A DNA stretch of 64,000 nucleotides. It comes from Paracoccus spongiarum (GTDB lineage Bacteria; Pseudomonadota; Alphaproteobacteria; Rhodobacterales; Rhodobacteraceae). Below the pieces are notes generated by a model. The model had not been told where the DNA came from. It did no database searches and saw nothing but the letters and a program-made list of their open reading frames with translations. This document shows positions 17,861 to 26,204 of this stretch, in pieces. Numbering within the stretch: the stretch's first letter is position 1; each line of letters starts with the position of its first letter. A program made the position numbers and the translations under genes. The stretch is from NCBI RefSeq assembly GCF_030732095.1, contig NZ_JAVAMQ010000003.1, positions 1 to 64,000 on the forward strand. The letters run 5' to 3'.

Positions 17861-18357
17861 TCAGACGCGGGTTTTGAGGCGCCAGCTCTCGTTGCCGGTT
17901 TCGACGATGTCGCAGTGATGGGTGAGGCGGTCGAGCAGCGCGGTCGTCATCTTGGCGTCTCCGAAGACCGTCGGCCATTCTCCGAAGGCAAGGTTTGTGG
18001 TGACGATGACCGAGGTCTGTTCGTAAAGCTTGCTGATTAGGTGGAACAAGAGCTGCCCGCCGGATTGGGCAAAGGGGAGATAGCCCAGTTCGTCCAGAAC
18101 GACGAAGTCGAGGCGCATCAAATGTTCGGCCAAGCGCCCGGCGCGCCCGGCGCGGGCTTCAGCCTCCAGCTTGTTGACCAGATCCACGACGTTGAAGAAG
18201 CGGCCACGGGCCCCGTTGCGGATGACCGCCCGCGCGATGCCGACGGAGATGTGGGTCTTGCCCGTGCCCGTCCCGCCGATCAGCACGACGTTGCGCTGCT
18301 GGTTCAGGAACTCCCCGCGCGCCAGATCACGCATCGCTTCTTCGGGCTGCGGGTCCG
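17861..18357 (-). pseudogene. istB: IstB ATP-binding transposition helper, 5'-truncated
   Basis: The C-terminal 165 or so residues of IstB, the AAA+ helper of IS21 transposition. Walker [10 protein letters not shown], Walker [13 protein letters not shown] and sensor 1 VIVTTNL are all present, ending in [13 protein letters not shown]. The normal N-terminal 80-100 residues are missing. The reading frame continues a few codons upstream of the internal Met at 18334 (PQPEEA) and then loses similarity at the recombinase promoter region. Without IstA and the N-terminal domain it is not expected to support transposition. Confidence 0.85.
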
Positions 18358-18375
18358 ACCGCGGGAGGTTTGACC

Positions 18376-19701
18376 ATGGACATGAATACGCGCCCCGGCC
18401 GCCGCCTGCGCTGCGCCATCTACACCCGCAAATCGAGCGAGGAAGGGCTCGACATGGAATTCAACAGCCTCGACGCCCAGCGGGAGGCTTGCGAGGCCTA
18501 TATCGCCAGCCAGAAATCCGAGGGCTGGGTCGCCACCCGCGACCGCTACGACGACGGCGGATTCTCGGGCGGCAATCTGGACCGGCCGGGGCTGAAGCAG
18601 CTGCTCGCCGACATCGACGATGGGCTGATCGACGTGGTGGTGGTCTACAAGATCGACCGGCTTAGCCGTGCCCTGATGGATTTCTCGAAGCTGGTCGAGG
18701 TGTTCGACCGCAACGGGGTCACCTTCGTTTCGGTCACGCAGTCCTTCAACACGACCACGTCGATGGGGCGGCTGACGCTGAATATCCTGCTCAGCTTCGC
18801 CCAGTTCGAACGCGAGGTCATCGGCGAACGCATCCGCGACAAGGTGGCCGCCTCGCGCAAGCGCGGGATCTGGATGGGGGGCTATGTGCCGCTCGGCTAC
18901 GATGTGCAGGACCGCAAGCTGGTGATCAACGAGGCTGAGGCTGCCTCGGTGCGCCGGATCTTCGAGCGGTTCGTCGAACTCGGCTCGGCCACGATGCTGG
19001 CGAAGGAGCTGCGGCGGGAGGGGTTTCGCAGCAAGCAGGGCACGCTGATCGACAAGGGCTACCTCTATCGGGTGCTCCGCAATCGCGTCTATCGTGGCGA
19101 GGCCGTCCACAAGGGCAAGGCCTATCCGGGCGAGCACGAGGCCATCGTCACCGACAAGGTCTGGGATCAGGTCGACGCGATCCTGCAGGGCAACCGCCAC
19201 GCCCGGTCCAGCAACAGCCGCATGCAGACGCCCGCGCCGCTGAAGGGCCTGATCTTCACCGACACCGGCGCGGCCATGACCCCGACCGCGACCAAGAAGC
19301 GCGGCAAGCTCTACCGCTATTACGTCTCGATGGACGTGATCAAGAACCGCACGACGGAGGAAGACAGCGGTAGCTATCAAGCACCGACCCGCCTGCCTGC
19401 GGGCATGGTCGAGGACGCCATCGCCACCGAGGTGCGGCGCATTCTGCAGACGCCCGAGGTGGTCACGCAGGTGCTGGCGGCGCTGAAACGCAATCAGGTG
19501 TCCGAGGCCATCGCGGCGCTGCATGATTTCAACACGCTCTGGGCGCAGCTGTTTCCCCTCGAGCAGGCGCGGATCATCCAGCTTCTGGTCCGGCGCGTCA
19601 CCGTCACCGCCGCCGGGCTCGAGGTCGACATCCGCCGCGAAGGCGTCGCGGGGGTCATTCGCGAAATGATCGCGCCGCGCGACATGGAGGCCGCCGAATG
19701 A
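18376..19701 (+). CDS. Large serine site-specific recombinase
   Basis: A 441-residue serine recombinase. The resolvase domain contains IYTRKS with the nucleophile at about Ser20, and the conserved [17 protein letters not shown] and [17 protein letters not shown] segments. A recombinase domain follows ([11 protein letters not shown] and [20 protein letters not shown]). The usual zinc-ribbon cysteines are absent ([13 protein letters not shown]), as in its truncated relative at 62.7 kb. ATG 18376 has GGGAGG seven bases upstream. It overlaps its small partner by ATGA. Its insertion next to cut istB suggests it belongs to an integrative unit, but I cannot see its attachment sites. Confidence 0.88.
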   Translation: MDMNTRPGRRLRCAIYTRKSSEEGLDMEFNSLDAQREACEAYIASQKSEGWVATRDRYDDGGFSGGNLDRPGLKQLLADIDDGLIDVVVVYKIDRLSRALMDFSKLVEVFDRNGVTFVSVTQSFNTTTSMGRLTLNILLSFAQFEREVIGERIRDKVAASRKRGIWMGGYVPLGYDVQDRKLVINEAEAASVRRIFERFVELGSATMLAKELRREGFRSKQGTLIDKGYLYRVLRNRVYRGEAVHKGKAYPGEHEAIVTDKVWDQVDAILQGNRHARSSNSRMQTPAPLKGLIFTDTGAAMTPTATKKRGKLYRYYVSMDVIKNRTTEEDSGSYQAPTRLPAGMVEDAIATEVRRILQTPEVVTQVLAALKRNQVSEAIAALHDFNTLWAQLFPLEQARIIQLLVRRVTVTAAGLEVDIRREGVAGVIREMIAPRDMEAAE

Positions 19702-20078
19702 CCCGAGGCAATGACACGATCCGCGTGCTGATCCCCCTGAAGCTGCGCAAGAAGAACGGGCGACCCAAGATCATGCCGCCCGCCGATTACAGCCCGAGCG
19801 AGGATCAGGCGCAGGACCCCCACATCCTGCGCGCCATCGGCCGGGCGTGGGGCTGGCGGCGGCGCATGGAGGCAGGCGAGTTCGCCACAATCCAGGAACT
19901 GGCCGAGGCCGTCGGTCTGGCCGAACGTCATGTCAGCCGCCAGCTACGCCTCGCCTATCTGGCGCCGGAGGTGCTGAAGCGCCTGACCTGCAGCCGCGAG
20001 GCGTCGGCGGTCAGTCTGTACGATCTGTGTTTTCTGGCGGGGGAGACATGGCAGGAGCAGGCTGCGCGGGTTCTCTAG
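19698..20078 (+). CDS. Recombinase partner with ParB-like HTH
   Basis: A 126-residue basic protein translated from an ATG overlapping the recombinase stop. The middle carries a ParB/KorB-like helix-turn-helix (ATIQELAEAVGLAERHVSRQ, then LRLAYLAPEVLKRL). It is related to the 131-residue protein after recombinase 2 (63327-63722), with matching layout: a short N-terminus, a basic LxxRKKNGRPK segment, the HTH and a variable tail. A consistent downstream position makes it a candidate recombination directionality or accessory factor. That role is inference; no function is known to me. Confidence 0.7.
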   Translation: MTRGNDTIRVLIPLKLRKKNGRPKIMPPADYSPSEDQAQDPHILRAIGRAWGWRRRMEAGEFATIQELAEAVGLAERHVSRQLRLAYLAPEVLKRLTCSREASAVSLYDLCFLAGETWQEQAARVL

Positions 20079-20249
20079 AAAAAGAAAGTCAAGCGTTCCG
20101 AGAACTTACTCCATCCGTGAAGTGTCGAATGCTGTGACCCACGCCAGTTCTCGGAACTGCCAAAGAGCTGGTCGATAGGCCATACTCAGTAGTGTCGGCC
20201 ATTTCTCACGACTTGACGAAGTGCATCGAGCCAGATCATTTCATGTCTC

Positions 20250-20912
20250 ATGAGCAGATACTATCAGACATTCGCACGGATCGGCGCGGGCCTAGCAGCC
20301 ATTGCAATGCTTGTTTGGTTCTTGTGGCCCGGCGGGGCATGGCAGTTCGAACCTGAGCCGTTTTTCGCTTTTGGTGTTGCGGTGGTCGTCTGGGCATTTA
20401 CCGAGTTTAAGTTGAGCGAGGAGGTGATCTATCGAGCATCTACGCCCAATGATATCCGGTTTGGCCGAGAGATCTTTGCGTATGGATCCTGGAACTTCCG
20501 AGAACTTTTGAAAGATCACGACTACCATCGCGGCATACACCCTAGATTTCTGACTGAAGCGTCGCTGTTGGTCAGCGAAACAGAGCTCGGAATTGCGCAT
20601 TTCCAGGATGGGCGGGTCCAGAAAAAATACTTAGACTTCTTCGAGCGCCTGAAGGCCTTTGTCGACTATTTTGGAATGCATTCATCACCCGAGCGGTTTG
20701 GATCTGTGATGCTGCAGTCCGTCATTCCAGCCAACCAGTTTGATGAAATGAATGTAGCCCCACATCATCAAGCTGAGATTAATGAAGTAAATCGGCTAGC
20801 TACTGAAGCTTGGAAAGCCATGCGGCCTCTCATAACGGAGATTAAAGAACGAATTCCCGAAGTGTTCGACGAACAGATCAGGGGCTGTTGGATCAGGAGT
20901 CCCGAAGAGTAA
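20250..20912 (+). CDS. Hypothetical protein with two N-terminal membrane segments
   Basis: A 220-residue protein I do not recognise. The first 55 residues form two hydrophobic segments (IGAGLAAIAMLVWFLWPGG and FFAFGVAVVVWAFTEF). A soluble, mixed-charge domain rich in Phe, Glu and His follows, with an FFERLKAFVDYFG helix and a final EIKERIPEVFDEQ region. The ATG at 20250 lacks a strong ribosome binding site. Base composition is less GC-rich than its neighbours, which suggests transfer. It lies between the recombinase pair and the DUF3883 gene, a typical spot for cargo such as single-gene phage defence. No function can be assigned. Confidence 0.6.
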   Translation: MSRYYQTFARIGAGLAAIAMLVWFLWPGGAWQFEPEPFFAFGVAVVVWAFTEFKLSEEVIYRASTPNDIRFGREIFAYGSWNFRELLKDHDYHRGIHPRFLTEASLLVSETELGIAHFQDGRVQKKYLDFFERLKAFVDYFGMHSSPERFGSVMLQSVIPANQFDEMNVAPHHQAEINEVNRLATEAWKAMRPLITEIKERIPEVFDEQIRGCWIRSPEE

Positions 20913-20966
20913 AGAGCGTCGACGCGCGACATGCCGCAATTGACACGTCTGACACCCGCGTCGCTG

Positions 20967-21803
20967 TCAGTGAAAACTCGCCTGAAAGGACGTCGCGGTC
21001 AGCGAAACATGCGCGTTCAGCGGCGGGTGCAGCTCGAACGCTTTCGGCTCGCGGGCGAAGTTCCATAGGCGGAACAGAGACCATTCCGAGCGCCGCTCCT
21101 CGGCCACGGCCAGCTCGTTGCGGCTGATGTGGAAAGGGGTGCGTTCCCAGCCATTCGTCGTCTTCACCTCGATCAGGCGCGGACGGCCATCCGGCGCGAA
21201 ACTGGCGATATCGTAGCCGGCACCATCGCCGTCCTCCTCCGACACCCACCGGACCTTGCGCGCGAGATCGTCGCGGCCCGCTGATTTCAGGGAGGCTCGT
21301 TCGTGCGCCAGGACGCGCTCCTCACCGGCACGGCCGAGGGCGCGGTTTCGCTCGTCTCTCGCCGCAACATCGAATTTGCGGGCGATGTGCAGCATCTGCT
21401 CCAGTTCCTGTGGAGGCGGCTGGTTCGACAACGTGGGCGGCAGCCCGATCCAGATCGGCCGTGCCTCAGCCAAGCCAGTCGGCGCTCCTGTACGCGAATG
21501 GCGACCTAGCCAAGCCGGATTCAGCGCCAGCCAGCGCGCCACAGCATCCACCAGCGTCATCTGGAAATTGAAGGCGGGCTTGTAGCCCGGGATCCAGTCC
21601 TCACCCAGCCCCTTCAGCACGGCGCTGATGTTCTGGTGCTTGAACTCGACCGATCCCTCGGAGCGACCGTTCAACAGCGGCAGAAGCCCACGCCGGTGCT
21701 CGGCCTTGTTGTAGGGGCGACCTGAGACGTCGTCGGCCAGCATCGCGAAGTAATCCGCGACGATCAGGTCGTTCTCTTGATCGGTCCAGGCCCCGTTTGA
21801 CAT
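20967..21803 (-). CDS. DUF3883 domain protein (nuclease-like)
   Basis: A 278-residue protein with an N-terminal domain beginning WTDQENDLIVADYFAML, seen in many predicted endonucleases, and a C-terminal DUF3883 domain. The latter has GRAGEERV, GYDIASF and LIEVKTTNGW, that is, the E, D and E-x-K pattern of the PD-(D/E)XK nuclease fold. DUF3883 occurs in restriction and phage-defence proteins. Here it stands alone, convergent with the unknown membrane protein. Catalytic residues appear intact, so DNA cleavage is plausible but untested. GC content is similar to the host. Confidence 0.75.
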   Translation of the reverse strand: MSNGAWTDQENDLIVADYFAMLADDVSGRPYNKAEHRRGLLPLLNGRSEGSVEFKHQNISAVLKGLGEDWIPGYKPAFNFQMTLVDAVARWLALNPAWLGRHSRTGAPTGLAEARPIWIGLPPTLSNQPPPQELEQMLHIARKFDVAARDERNRALGRAGEERVLAHERASLKSAGRDDLARKVRWVSEEDGDGAGYDIASFAPDGRPRLIEVKTTNGWERTPFHISRNELAVAEERRSEWSLFRLWNFAREPKAFELHPPLNAHVSLTATSFQASFH

Positions 21804-22105
21804 TGCGCCAGGCTAGGGGCCGAAACTGCGTTTGTCATCAGAGACTTCGCGCAAAACTCCCAAGACATACCAACGACCACGCCGCCCGTGTCGCGCCTCT
21901 GACTTCATCGAAACAAGCCGGAACCAGCGAAACACAGGCGCAACGCGCTCCGGTCAGTTCGTTGAAATCTATGGGGGTTTTGAACCCGTCTCGCCGGGAG
22001 CGAGGGGCGGGTGGAAAGAGACGCTGGGCGTTTGGAGACCGATCTCGCGCAGGCGGCCAGTCTCCGAAGGGCGGATGGTCCCTGCAAACCCCTTTGGTAC
22101 ATAAA

Positions 22106-22127
22106 GAAAAAGGCCCCGCGAGGGACC
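22106..22127 (-). terminator. Rho-independent terminator, minus strand
   Basis: On the minus strand GGTCCC, a TCGC loop and GGGGCC form a six-pair stem (one G-T wobble), followed by five T. It sits 26 bp past the tRNA-like CCA end, where a tRNA terminator would be expected. Confidence 0.6.
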
Positions 22128-22147
22128 TGTTTTCGGGTTTTCGATGT

Positions 22148-22161
22148 GCAAGTGGCGGAGG
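22148..22161. repeat. Putative right att-like direct repeat
   Basis: An exact copy of the 14 bases at 389-402, in the same orientation. On this side it is fused to a longer tRNA-Ser-like 3' end and a terminator. That is the arrangement expected at the junction that keeps the tRNA 3' end after integration into a tRNA gene. Confidence 0.4.
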
Positions 22162-22168
22162 GGATGAG
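22153..22168 (-). other. tRNA-Ser 3'-end-like remnant
   Basis: Read on the minus strand, the 16 bases end in CCCCTCCGCCA, matching the acceptor 3' half of an alphaproteobacterial tRNA-Ser. Nothing tRNA-like lies upstream: no T-arm TTCGA and no anticodon arm. Only the last bases of a tRNA gene, or an att core copied from one, are present. Confidence 0.35.
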
Positions 22169-22452
22169 CCTGATATCCAACCTTCTCTTGTGGATGCCGC
22201 TCTCATTTGCAAGGAATTTCTGAACTTTAGGCATGTGATCGAGTGCGGACTCTTGTCAGGCCTGTTCACGCGGCCCGATAGATGCCGCTGGCCGAGATGG
22301 TGATGCGCGGACCGGGGCCAAATCTCCAACAGCGAGCTCGAAGCTCTGAGAAGGTTTCTGGTTTGCCCAACCCGGATCATGTCGATCATGTGCCCATTCG
22401 GTTCATGCCTTCCTCACAACTCTGCGGCCCGGCTTCGCTGTCTGCTGCCGGA

Positions 22453-23484
22453 TCAGGCAGCGCAGGCGATCACCGGATCGCGATAGTCTTCATCGTGCGT
22501 GAGCATCGCCCAGATGCCGCGCGCCATCTTGTTGGCCAGAGCAAAGGCCGCGACCAACGGCGGCTTGCGTTCCAGCATGCGCTCAAGCCAGGGGTTTTGA
22601 GGTGCGCCACGGCGCAGGGCCCAGCGGACCACCGCCATCGCGCCGGTGACAAGCAGTCGTCGGATGTCCCGCTGCCCCATCTTCGATGTTTTCCCCAGCC
22701 TCTGTTTTCCGCCAGAAGAATGTTGCCGCGGTACCAACCCGAGCCAGGCGGCAAAATCGCGGCCACGCCGGAACTGGTCCATCGGCGGCGCGAAGGTTTC
22801 GACCGCGAGCGCGGTGATCGGTCCGACACCCGGCATGGTCTGCAACTGCCGGGGTATGGCGGCCGCCCTGGACGCGGCGGCGAGCTTTGCCGAAACTGCG
22901 GCGAGGCGGGACGTCAACAATTCTATCTGTTCCAGAACCATGCGGCAGATGTCTCGCGCCAGGTCTGGCAGACCCGAACCCGGATCATCGACCACCTTCG
23001 CCAACCGCGGGATATACCCGACCCCTTCCGGCGCGACGTGCCCGAATTCAAAGAGGTGCGCGCGCAGGGCATTGATCGCCTCGGTCCGCTGCTTCACGAT
23101 CTGCTCGCGGGCGCGAAACGCCACCGCCCGGGCCTGCTGTTCTGCGGTCTTGGGTTCGACGAACCGCATGGTTGGACGCGTGGCCGCCTCCGCGATTGCT
23201 TCCGCGTCGGCGGCATCGTTTTTCTGACGCTTGATGACCGGCTTGACGTAATGCGGCGCAATCAGCCGCACGCTGTGCCCGTAGGCGGACAATTCCCGCG
23301 CCCAATGGTGCGCGCTGGGACAAGCCTCCATCGCCACCTCGCATGCCGGATGATCCGACATGAATCGCGCGAACTGCGGTCGCGCCAGCTTCTTGCGGAA
23401 CACGACCTCCCCGTCCGCTGCTGCTCCGTGTACCTGGAACACGTTCTTTGCCAGATCGACGCCGATGATGGTAACCTCTTCCAT
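22453..23484 (-). CDS. IS110-family transposase
   Basis: A 343-residue transposase of the IS110 group. The N-terminal RuvC-like DEDD domain shows GVDLAKNVFQVHG, VAMEACPSAHHWAREL and KNDAADAEAIAEA. The C-terminal Tnp20 domain shows MPGVGPITALA, AAWLGLVPRQHSSGG and GKTSKMGQRDIRRLL. The last includes the catalytic serine region. The length is normal and the frame unbroken, so it may be active. IS110 elements have no clear inverted repeats, and I cannot place the ends. It separates the att-like repeat from the P450 gene and may have brought in or cut off neighbouring DNA. Confidence 0.92.
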   Translation of the reverse strand: MEEVTIIGVDLAKNVFQVHGAAADGEVVFRKKLARPQFARFMSDHPACEVAMEACPSAHHWARELSAYGHSVRLIAPHYVKPVIKRQKNDAADAEAIAEAATRPTMRFVEPKTAEQQARAVAFRAREQIVKQRTEAINALRAHLFEFGHVAPEGVGYIPRLAKVVDDPGSGLPDLARDICRMVLEQIELLTSRLAAVSAKLAAASRAAAIPRQLQTMPGVGPITALAVETFAPPMDQFRRGRDFAAWLGLVPRQHSSGGKQRLGKTSKMGQRDIRRLLVTGAMAVVRWALRRGAPQNPWLERMLERKPPLVAAFALANKMARGIWAMLTHDEDYRDPVIACAA

Positions 23485-23675
23485 GGATGCCCTCTCCTAC
23501 AACTTGTGTTTCGACACCACGAGTTTGGCACATCGCGATGCCGTCTGGGGAGAGCGGCATCCACCCCATCTCTACACAAATGCTTAATTTAAAGCAATTT
23601 TTTTCAGCCAGCTCCTAGGGGCCACGATCTTTATGCTGGTGATGCCCCATGCCCAGGACAGGGTCCACCGACCGA

Positions 23676-24818
23676 TCAGTGGAGCACGATCCACACCCGG
23701 CGGAAGCCGCCGACAGGAGAGACTTCCCGTTCCGGTTCCATATCTTGCGCAAATTCGATCCTGTGCACGGAAGCAAGCAGTGCCCGAAGCGCGATCCGCA
23801 GTTGCCAGGTGGCCAACAGCCGGCCCGGGCACACATGTCTGCCGATGCCGTAGACGAGGTTTGCCGCGGCATGGTGCTTTGGGTCGAAATCGCCCCGTCC
23901 GAAAACCGCCTCGTCGCGATTGGCCGATGTCCAGTGAAGCTTCACGCGAGCGCCTGCCGGAATGTCCGTGCCGCCGACACGAACGGGACAGGTCGTGACC
24001 CGGCGGTTGGAGACGAACGGGTCGTCCAGACGCAGGATTTCGTCGATGATCGCGTCCATTTCAGCGTCCGGGGCCGTGCGCATCCGCGCCGCAAGGTCCG
24101 GTTCCCGGCTCAGATGCGCGACGACCACACCAACGCATAGCGCCATCGACCCAAGGTCACCCCCGGTCCAGTTGCGCAGGATCGAGGTCAACTCCGGTTC
24201 CGTCAGCGGTCGCCCGTCGACGGTCTCGCGGCAAAGCCGCGCGGTCACGTCGTCGCTGGCCGCGTCTGTCCCGGACAGACGGGGGGCGAGTACGGACCGG
24301 ATGATCTCGTCGAATTCCCCGGCGACCTCCGCGGTCCGTTCGTAGTCGCCCGATCGGGTGGCAGCGTGGTTGGCCTCCATCCAGTTCAGCAGACGCGGCT
24401 CCAACTCGGACGGCCAACCCAGCCACGCACATTGCGCGCGTACCGCGAAGACGGCGCCGATGTCGCCGACCGCATCCAACGGCTTGCCGCGCGGCAGGGC
24501 CGCCACCAGACGGACGGCGACGCCTTCGAAAACCGGCAGGAAGGGCTCCAGCGCGTCGCCGGTCAGGTACCGGTCGACAACACTGCGGAATCGGGAGTGG
24601 TCCTCTCCGTCCAGACCATTGGGAATCTGCAGGTGGCGGGATACTGCGCTTGAAAAGCGAACGTCGTCGAGGGCGGCGGCGGCGACATCGGCGTGTCGAA
24701 GCAATACATATTCGCCGGCGTCGTTCCTGACCACCGGGAAAAGTGGCCGCAATTCATCGGTGTATGCGCGCAGATCACGCCCGGCAGGCGACACGTCGTC
24801 AGGCATGTGATCGGTCAT
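23676..24818 (-). CDS. Cytochrome P450
   Basis: A 380-residue soluble bacterial cytochrome P450. The heme-binding loop GIGRHVCPGRLLA lies near residue 335 and supplies the axial Cys. An ERR-triad-like EILRLDDPFVSNRR lies near residue 267. The I-helix region contains NWTGGDLGSMALC, in which the usual A-G-x-D/E-T is altered to G-G-D-L-G. This suggests an atypical oxygen-activation site. I start at ATG 24818 (MTDHMPDD); the longer frame upstream looks non-coding. The substrate and the redox partner are unknown, and no ferredoxin gene is adjacent. About 270 bp separate it from the cupin gene, so it may be transcribed separately. Confidence 0.88.
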   Translation of the reverse strand: MTDHMPDDVSPAGRDLRAYTDELRPLFPVVRNDAGEYVLLRHADVAAAALDDVRFSSAVSRHLQIPNGLDGEDHSRFRSVVDRYLTGDALEPFLPVFEGVAVRLVAALPRGKPLDAVGDIGAVFAVRAQCAWLGWPSELEPRLLNWMEANHAATRSGDYERTAEVAGEFDEIIRSVLAPRLSGTDAASDDVTARLCRETVDGRPLTEPELTSILRNWTGGDLGSMALCVGVVVAHLSREPDLAARMRTAPDAEMDAIIDEILRLDDPFVSNRRVTTCPVRVGGTDIPAGARVKLHWTSANRDEAVFGRGDFDPKHHAAANLVYGIGRHVCPGRLLATWQLRIALRALLASVHRIEFAQDMEPEREVSPVGGFRRVWIVLH

Positions 24819-25092
24819 CGCGCTGCTCTCATTCTGGCTGGTCTGAACTATCGTGCGTGAGGTTTGTCCGCTGCATCGCGTGGTCGAACTGCCGGTCCTC
24901 GCGCCTTGCGCCATTATCGTAGTTGGAACGTGGGATCAGTTACAGCGCCGATCATTCTCCTGCGTGCGTTCGGTAACACGGATCATGCCCGATCCGTGAC
25001 GGTCGCGCCGCCCTGCACAACGGCACAAGCGTACCTGAACGAAAACACCTGTCGGGAACAATTGAAAACACATGCCGCGCATGCTGTGCATT

Positions 25093-25452
25093 CTATTCAC
25101 GACCAGGTTCCGGCGTCTTGCCGTCGGTCGCAAACAGAATTGTCAGAAGCAACGATGCATCCTCCATTCCCTTCACCGAATGCGACTCGTCGCCATCGAG
25201 ATAGACCCAATCGCCCGCCCGCAAGTCGATTGTCGCGTCGGACAGCCCGAGCTGGGCGTGCCCCTCGATGCATTGGAGGGTGATCCGGCCTGGGACCCTG
25301 TGCGAGGGGATCTCGACACCTGCAGGCACGACGAGGCGCACCGCCTCGAAGCTCGACGTGCGGACGATGGCGTGCGTTCTGGCGGCGGAGAGACGGGCGC
25401 CGAGCGGGCGGAGATCGACGGCCTCGCCTGCGGCGGCATGTTTCAGCGCCAT
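25093..25452 (-). CDS. Small cupin-domain protein
   Basis: A 119-residue single cupin barrel. Residues around GVEIPSHRVPGRITLQCIEG and LRAGDWVYLDGDESHSVKG form the two cupin motifs, though the first lacks the standard HxH pair. The last metal-binding His is present. It begins inside the last 10 bp of the 5-FTHF cyclo-ligase gene, so it is co-translated with the NO-stress operon. Such short cupins are usually regulators or small dioxygenase-like proteins. I cannot give the substrate. Confidence 0.75.
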   Translation of the reverse strand: MALKHAAAGEAVDLRPLGARLSAARTHAIVRTSSFEAVRLVVPAGVEIPSHRVPGRITLQCIEGHAQLGLSDATIDLRAGDWVYLDGDESHSVKGMEDASLLLTILFATDGKTPEPGRE

Positions 25453-26204
25453 TGTGGTCTCTCCGTCGCACCAGAGGTGTGCTCTGCGGGGTCATGCTGT
25501 TCCGTCCGCTCGGCCAGGCGCATGACCTGCACACCCTCCTCGGTGATGATCGCGTCCAGCGGCACGTCGTGGGGCTGCGGGTAGATCGTCGCGAGTTCGG
25601 CCGCCTGCAGGCCTATGCCGATAACGAAGGGGCGCGGCGCGAGATGCGCGAGCGTGCGGTCGAAGTAGCCGCCGCCATAGCCGAGCCGATAGCCGGCCCG
25701 GTCCCAGCCGACAAGCGGAGCAAGGGCCACGTCCGGCGTCACGACCTCTGACTCCGGCGGCGGAACAGGGATGTTCCAATCACCCCGCACCATGCGTGTC
25801 TCCGGCGTCCAGCGGCGGAAGACGAGCGGGGCCTGTTTGACCTCGACGAGGGGCAGCGCGACCTGGACGCCCGTCCCGTGCAGATCAGCCATCAGGGGGC
25901 GCAGGTCGGGCTCGCCCTTGATCGGCCAGTAGGCCGAGAAGACGCGATCCCGCATGTCGCCGAAACGGTCTGCCAGAAGGTCGCGCAGGTGACCCGACAA
26001 CGCGGCCCCCACGGCGACCCGCGCATCCACGCTCAACGCCTGGCGCTCGGCGCGCAGTCGCAGGCGCTCGGCCCGGCGCCAGCGCGCGACGTCGCGCGCC
26101 TGTTCCGGGTCGACGCCCAGCGGATCGAAATAATCGGGCGCGATCTCGCCCGCCATGCAGGGCGGAGAGGCGTAGCGGCCCTCGGACCCGTCATTCCCCG
26201 CCAT
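25443..26204 (-). CDS. 5-formyltetrahydrofolate cyclo-ligase
   Basis: A 253-residue member of the 5-FTHF cyclo-ligase (MTHFS) family, which makes 5,10-methenyl-THF from 5-formyl-THF with ATP. Seen are an Arg-rich N-terminal helix (RRAERLRLRAERQAL), FSAYWPIKGEPDLRPL, and the nucleotide-binding GWDRAGYRLGYGGGYFDR. The C-terminal region includes PHDVPLDAIITEEGV. It is about 50 residues longer than the minimal enzyme because of an N-terminal extension. The start overlaps the nitronate monooxygenase end. Its place in an NO-stress operon is unusual and unexplained. Confidence 0.85.
   Translation of the reverse strand: MAGNDGSEGRYASPPCMAGEIAPDYFDPLGVDPEQARDVARWRRAERLRLRAERQALSVDARVAVGAALSGHLRDLLADRFGDMRDRVFSAYWPIKGEPDLRPLMADLHGTGVQVALPLVEVKQAPLVFRRWTPETRMVRGDWNIPVPPPESEVVTPDVALAPLVGWDRAGYRLGYGGGYFDRTLAHLAPRPFVIGIGLQAAELATIYPQPHDVPLDAIITEEGVQVMRLAERTEQHDPAEHTSGATERPQWR

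Larger units (their letters stand above)
17730..18357 (-). mobile_element. IS21-family element remnant (one end plus 3' istB)
   Basis: One end of an IS21-type element, bounded by a terminus at 17730 with two tandem 22-bp subterminal repeats, followed by the 3' part of istB. The istA gene, the 5' part of istB and the other end are missing. Similarity stops near 18357, just before the serine recombinase start, so insertion or deletion at the recombinase border removed most of the element. It interrupts the phage tail gene on its left side. Confidence 0.75.
21804..22452. other. Non-coding segment between DUF3883 gene and IS110
   Basis: No believable gene in 650 bp. Open frames here lack codon bias and family features. 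Two structures stand out. One is a minus-strand hairpin with a T-run (22106-22127). The other, just upstream of it on that strand, is a 16-bp stretch (22153-22168) matching the 3' end of a tRNA-Ser. Together they look like the tail of a lost tRNA gene and its terminator. Confidence 0.55.

Noticed and set aside
22282..23592. 436-codon plus-strand frame over the IS110 transposase
   Set aside because: The minus strand encodes a full transposase with all motifs. The plus frame is Arg/Pro-rich shadow sequence.
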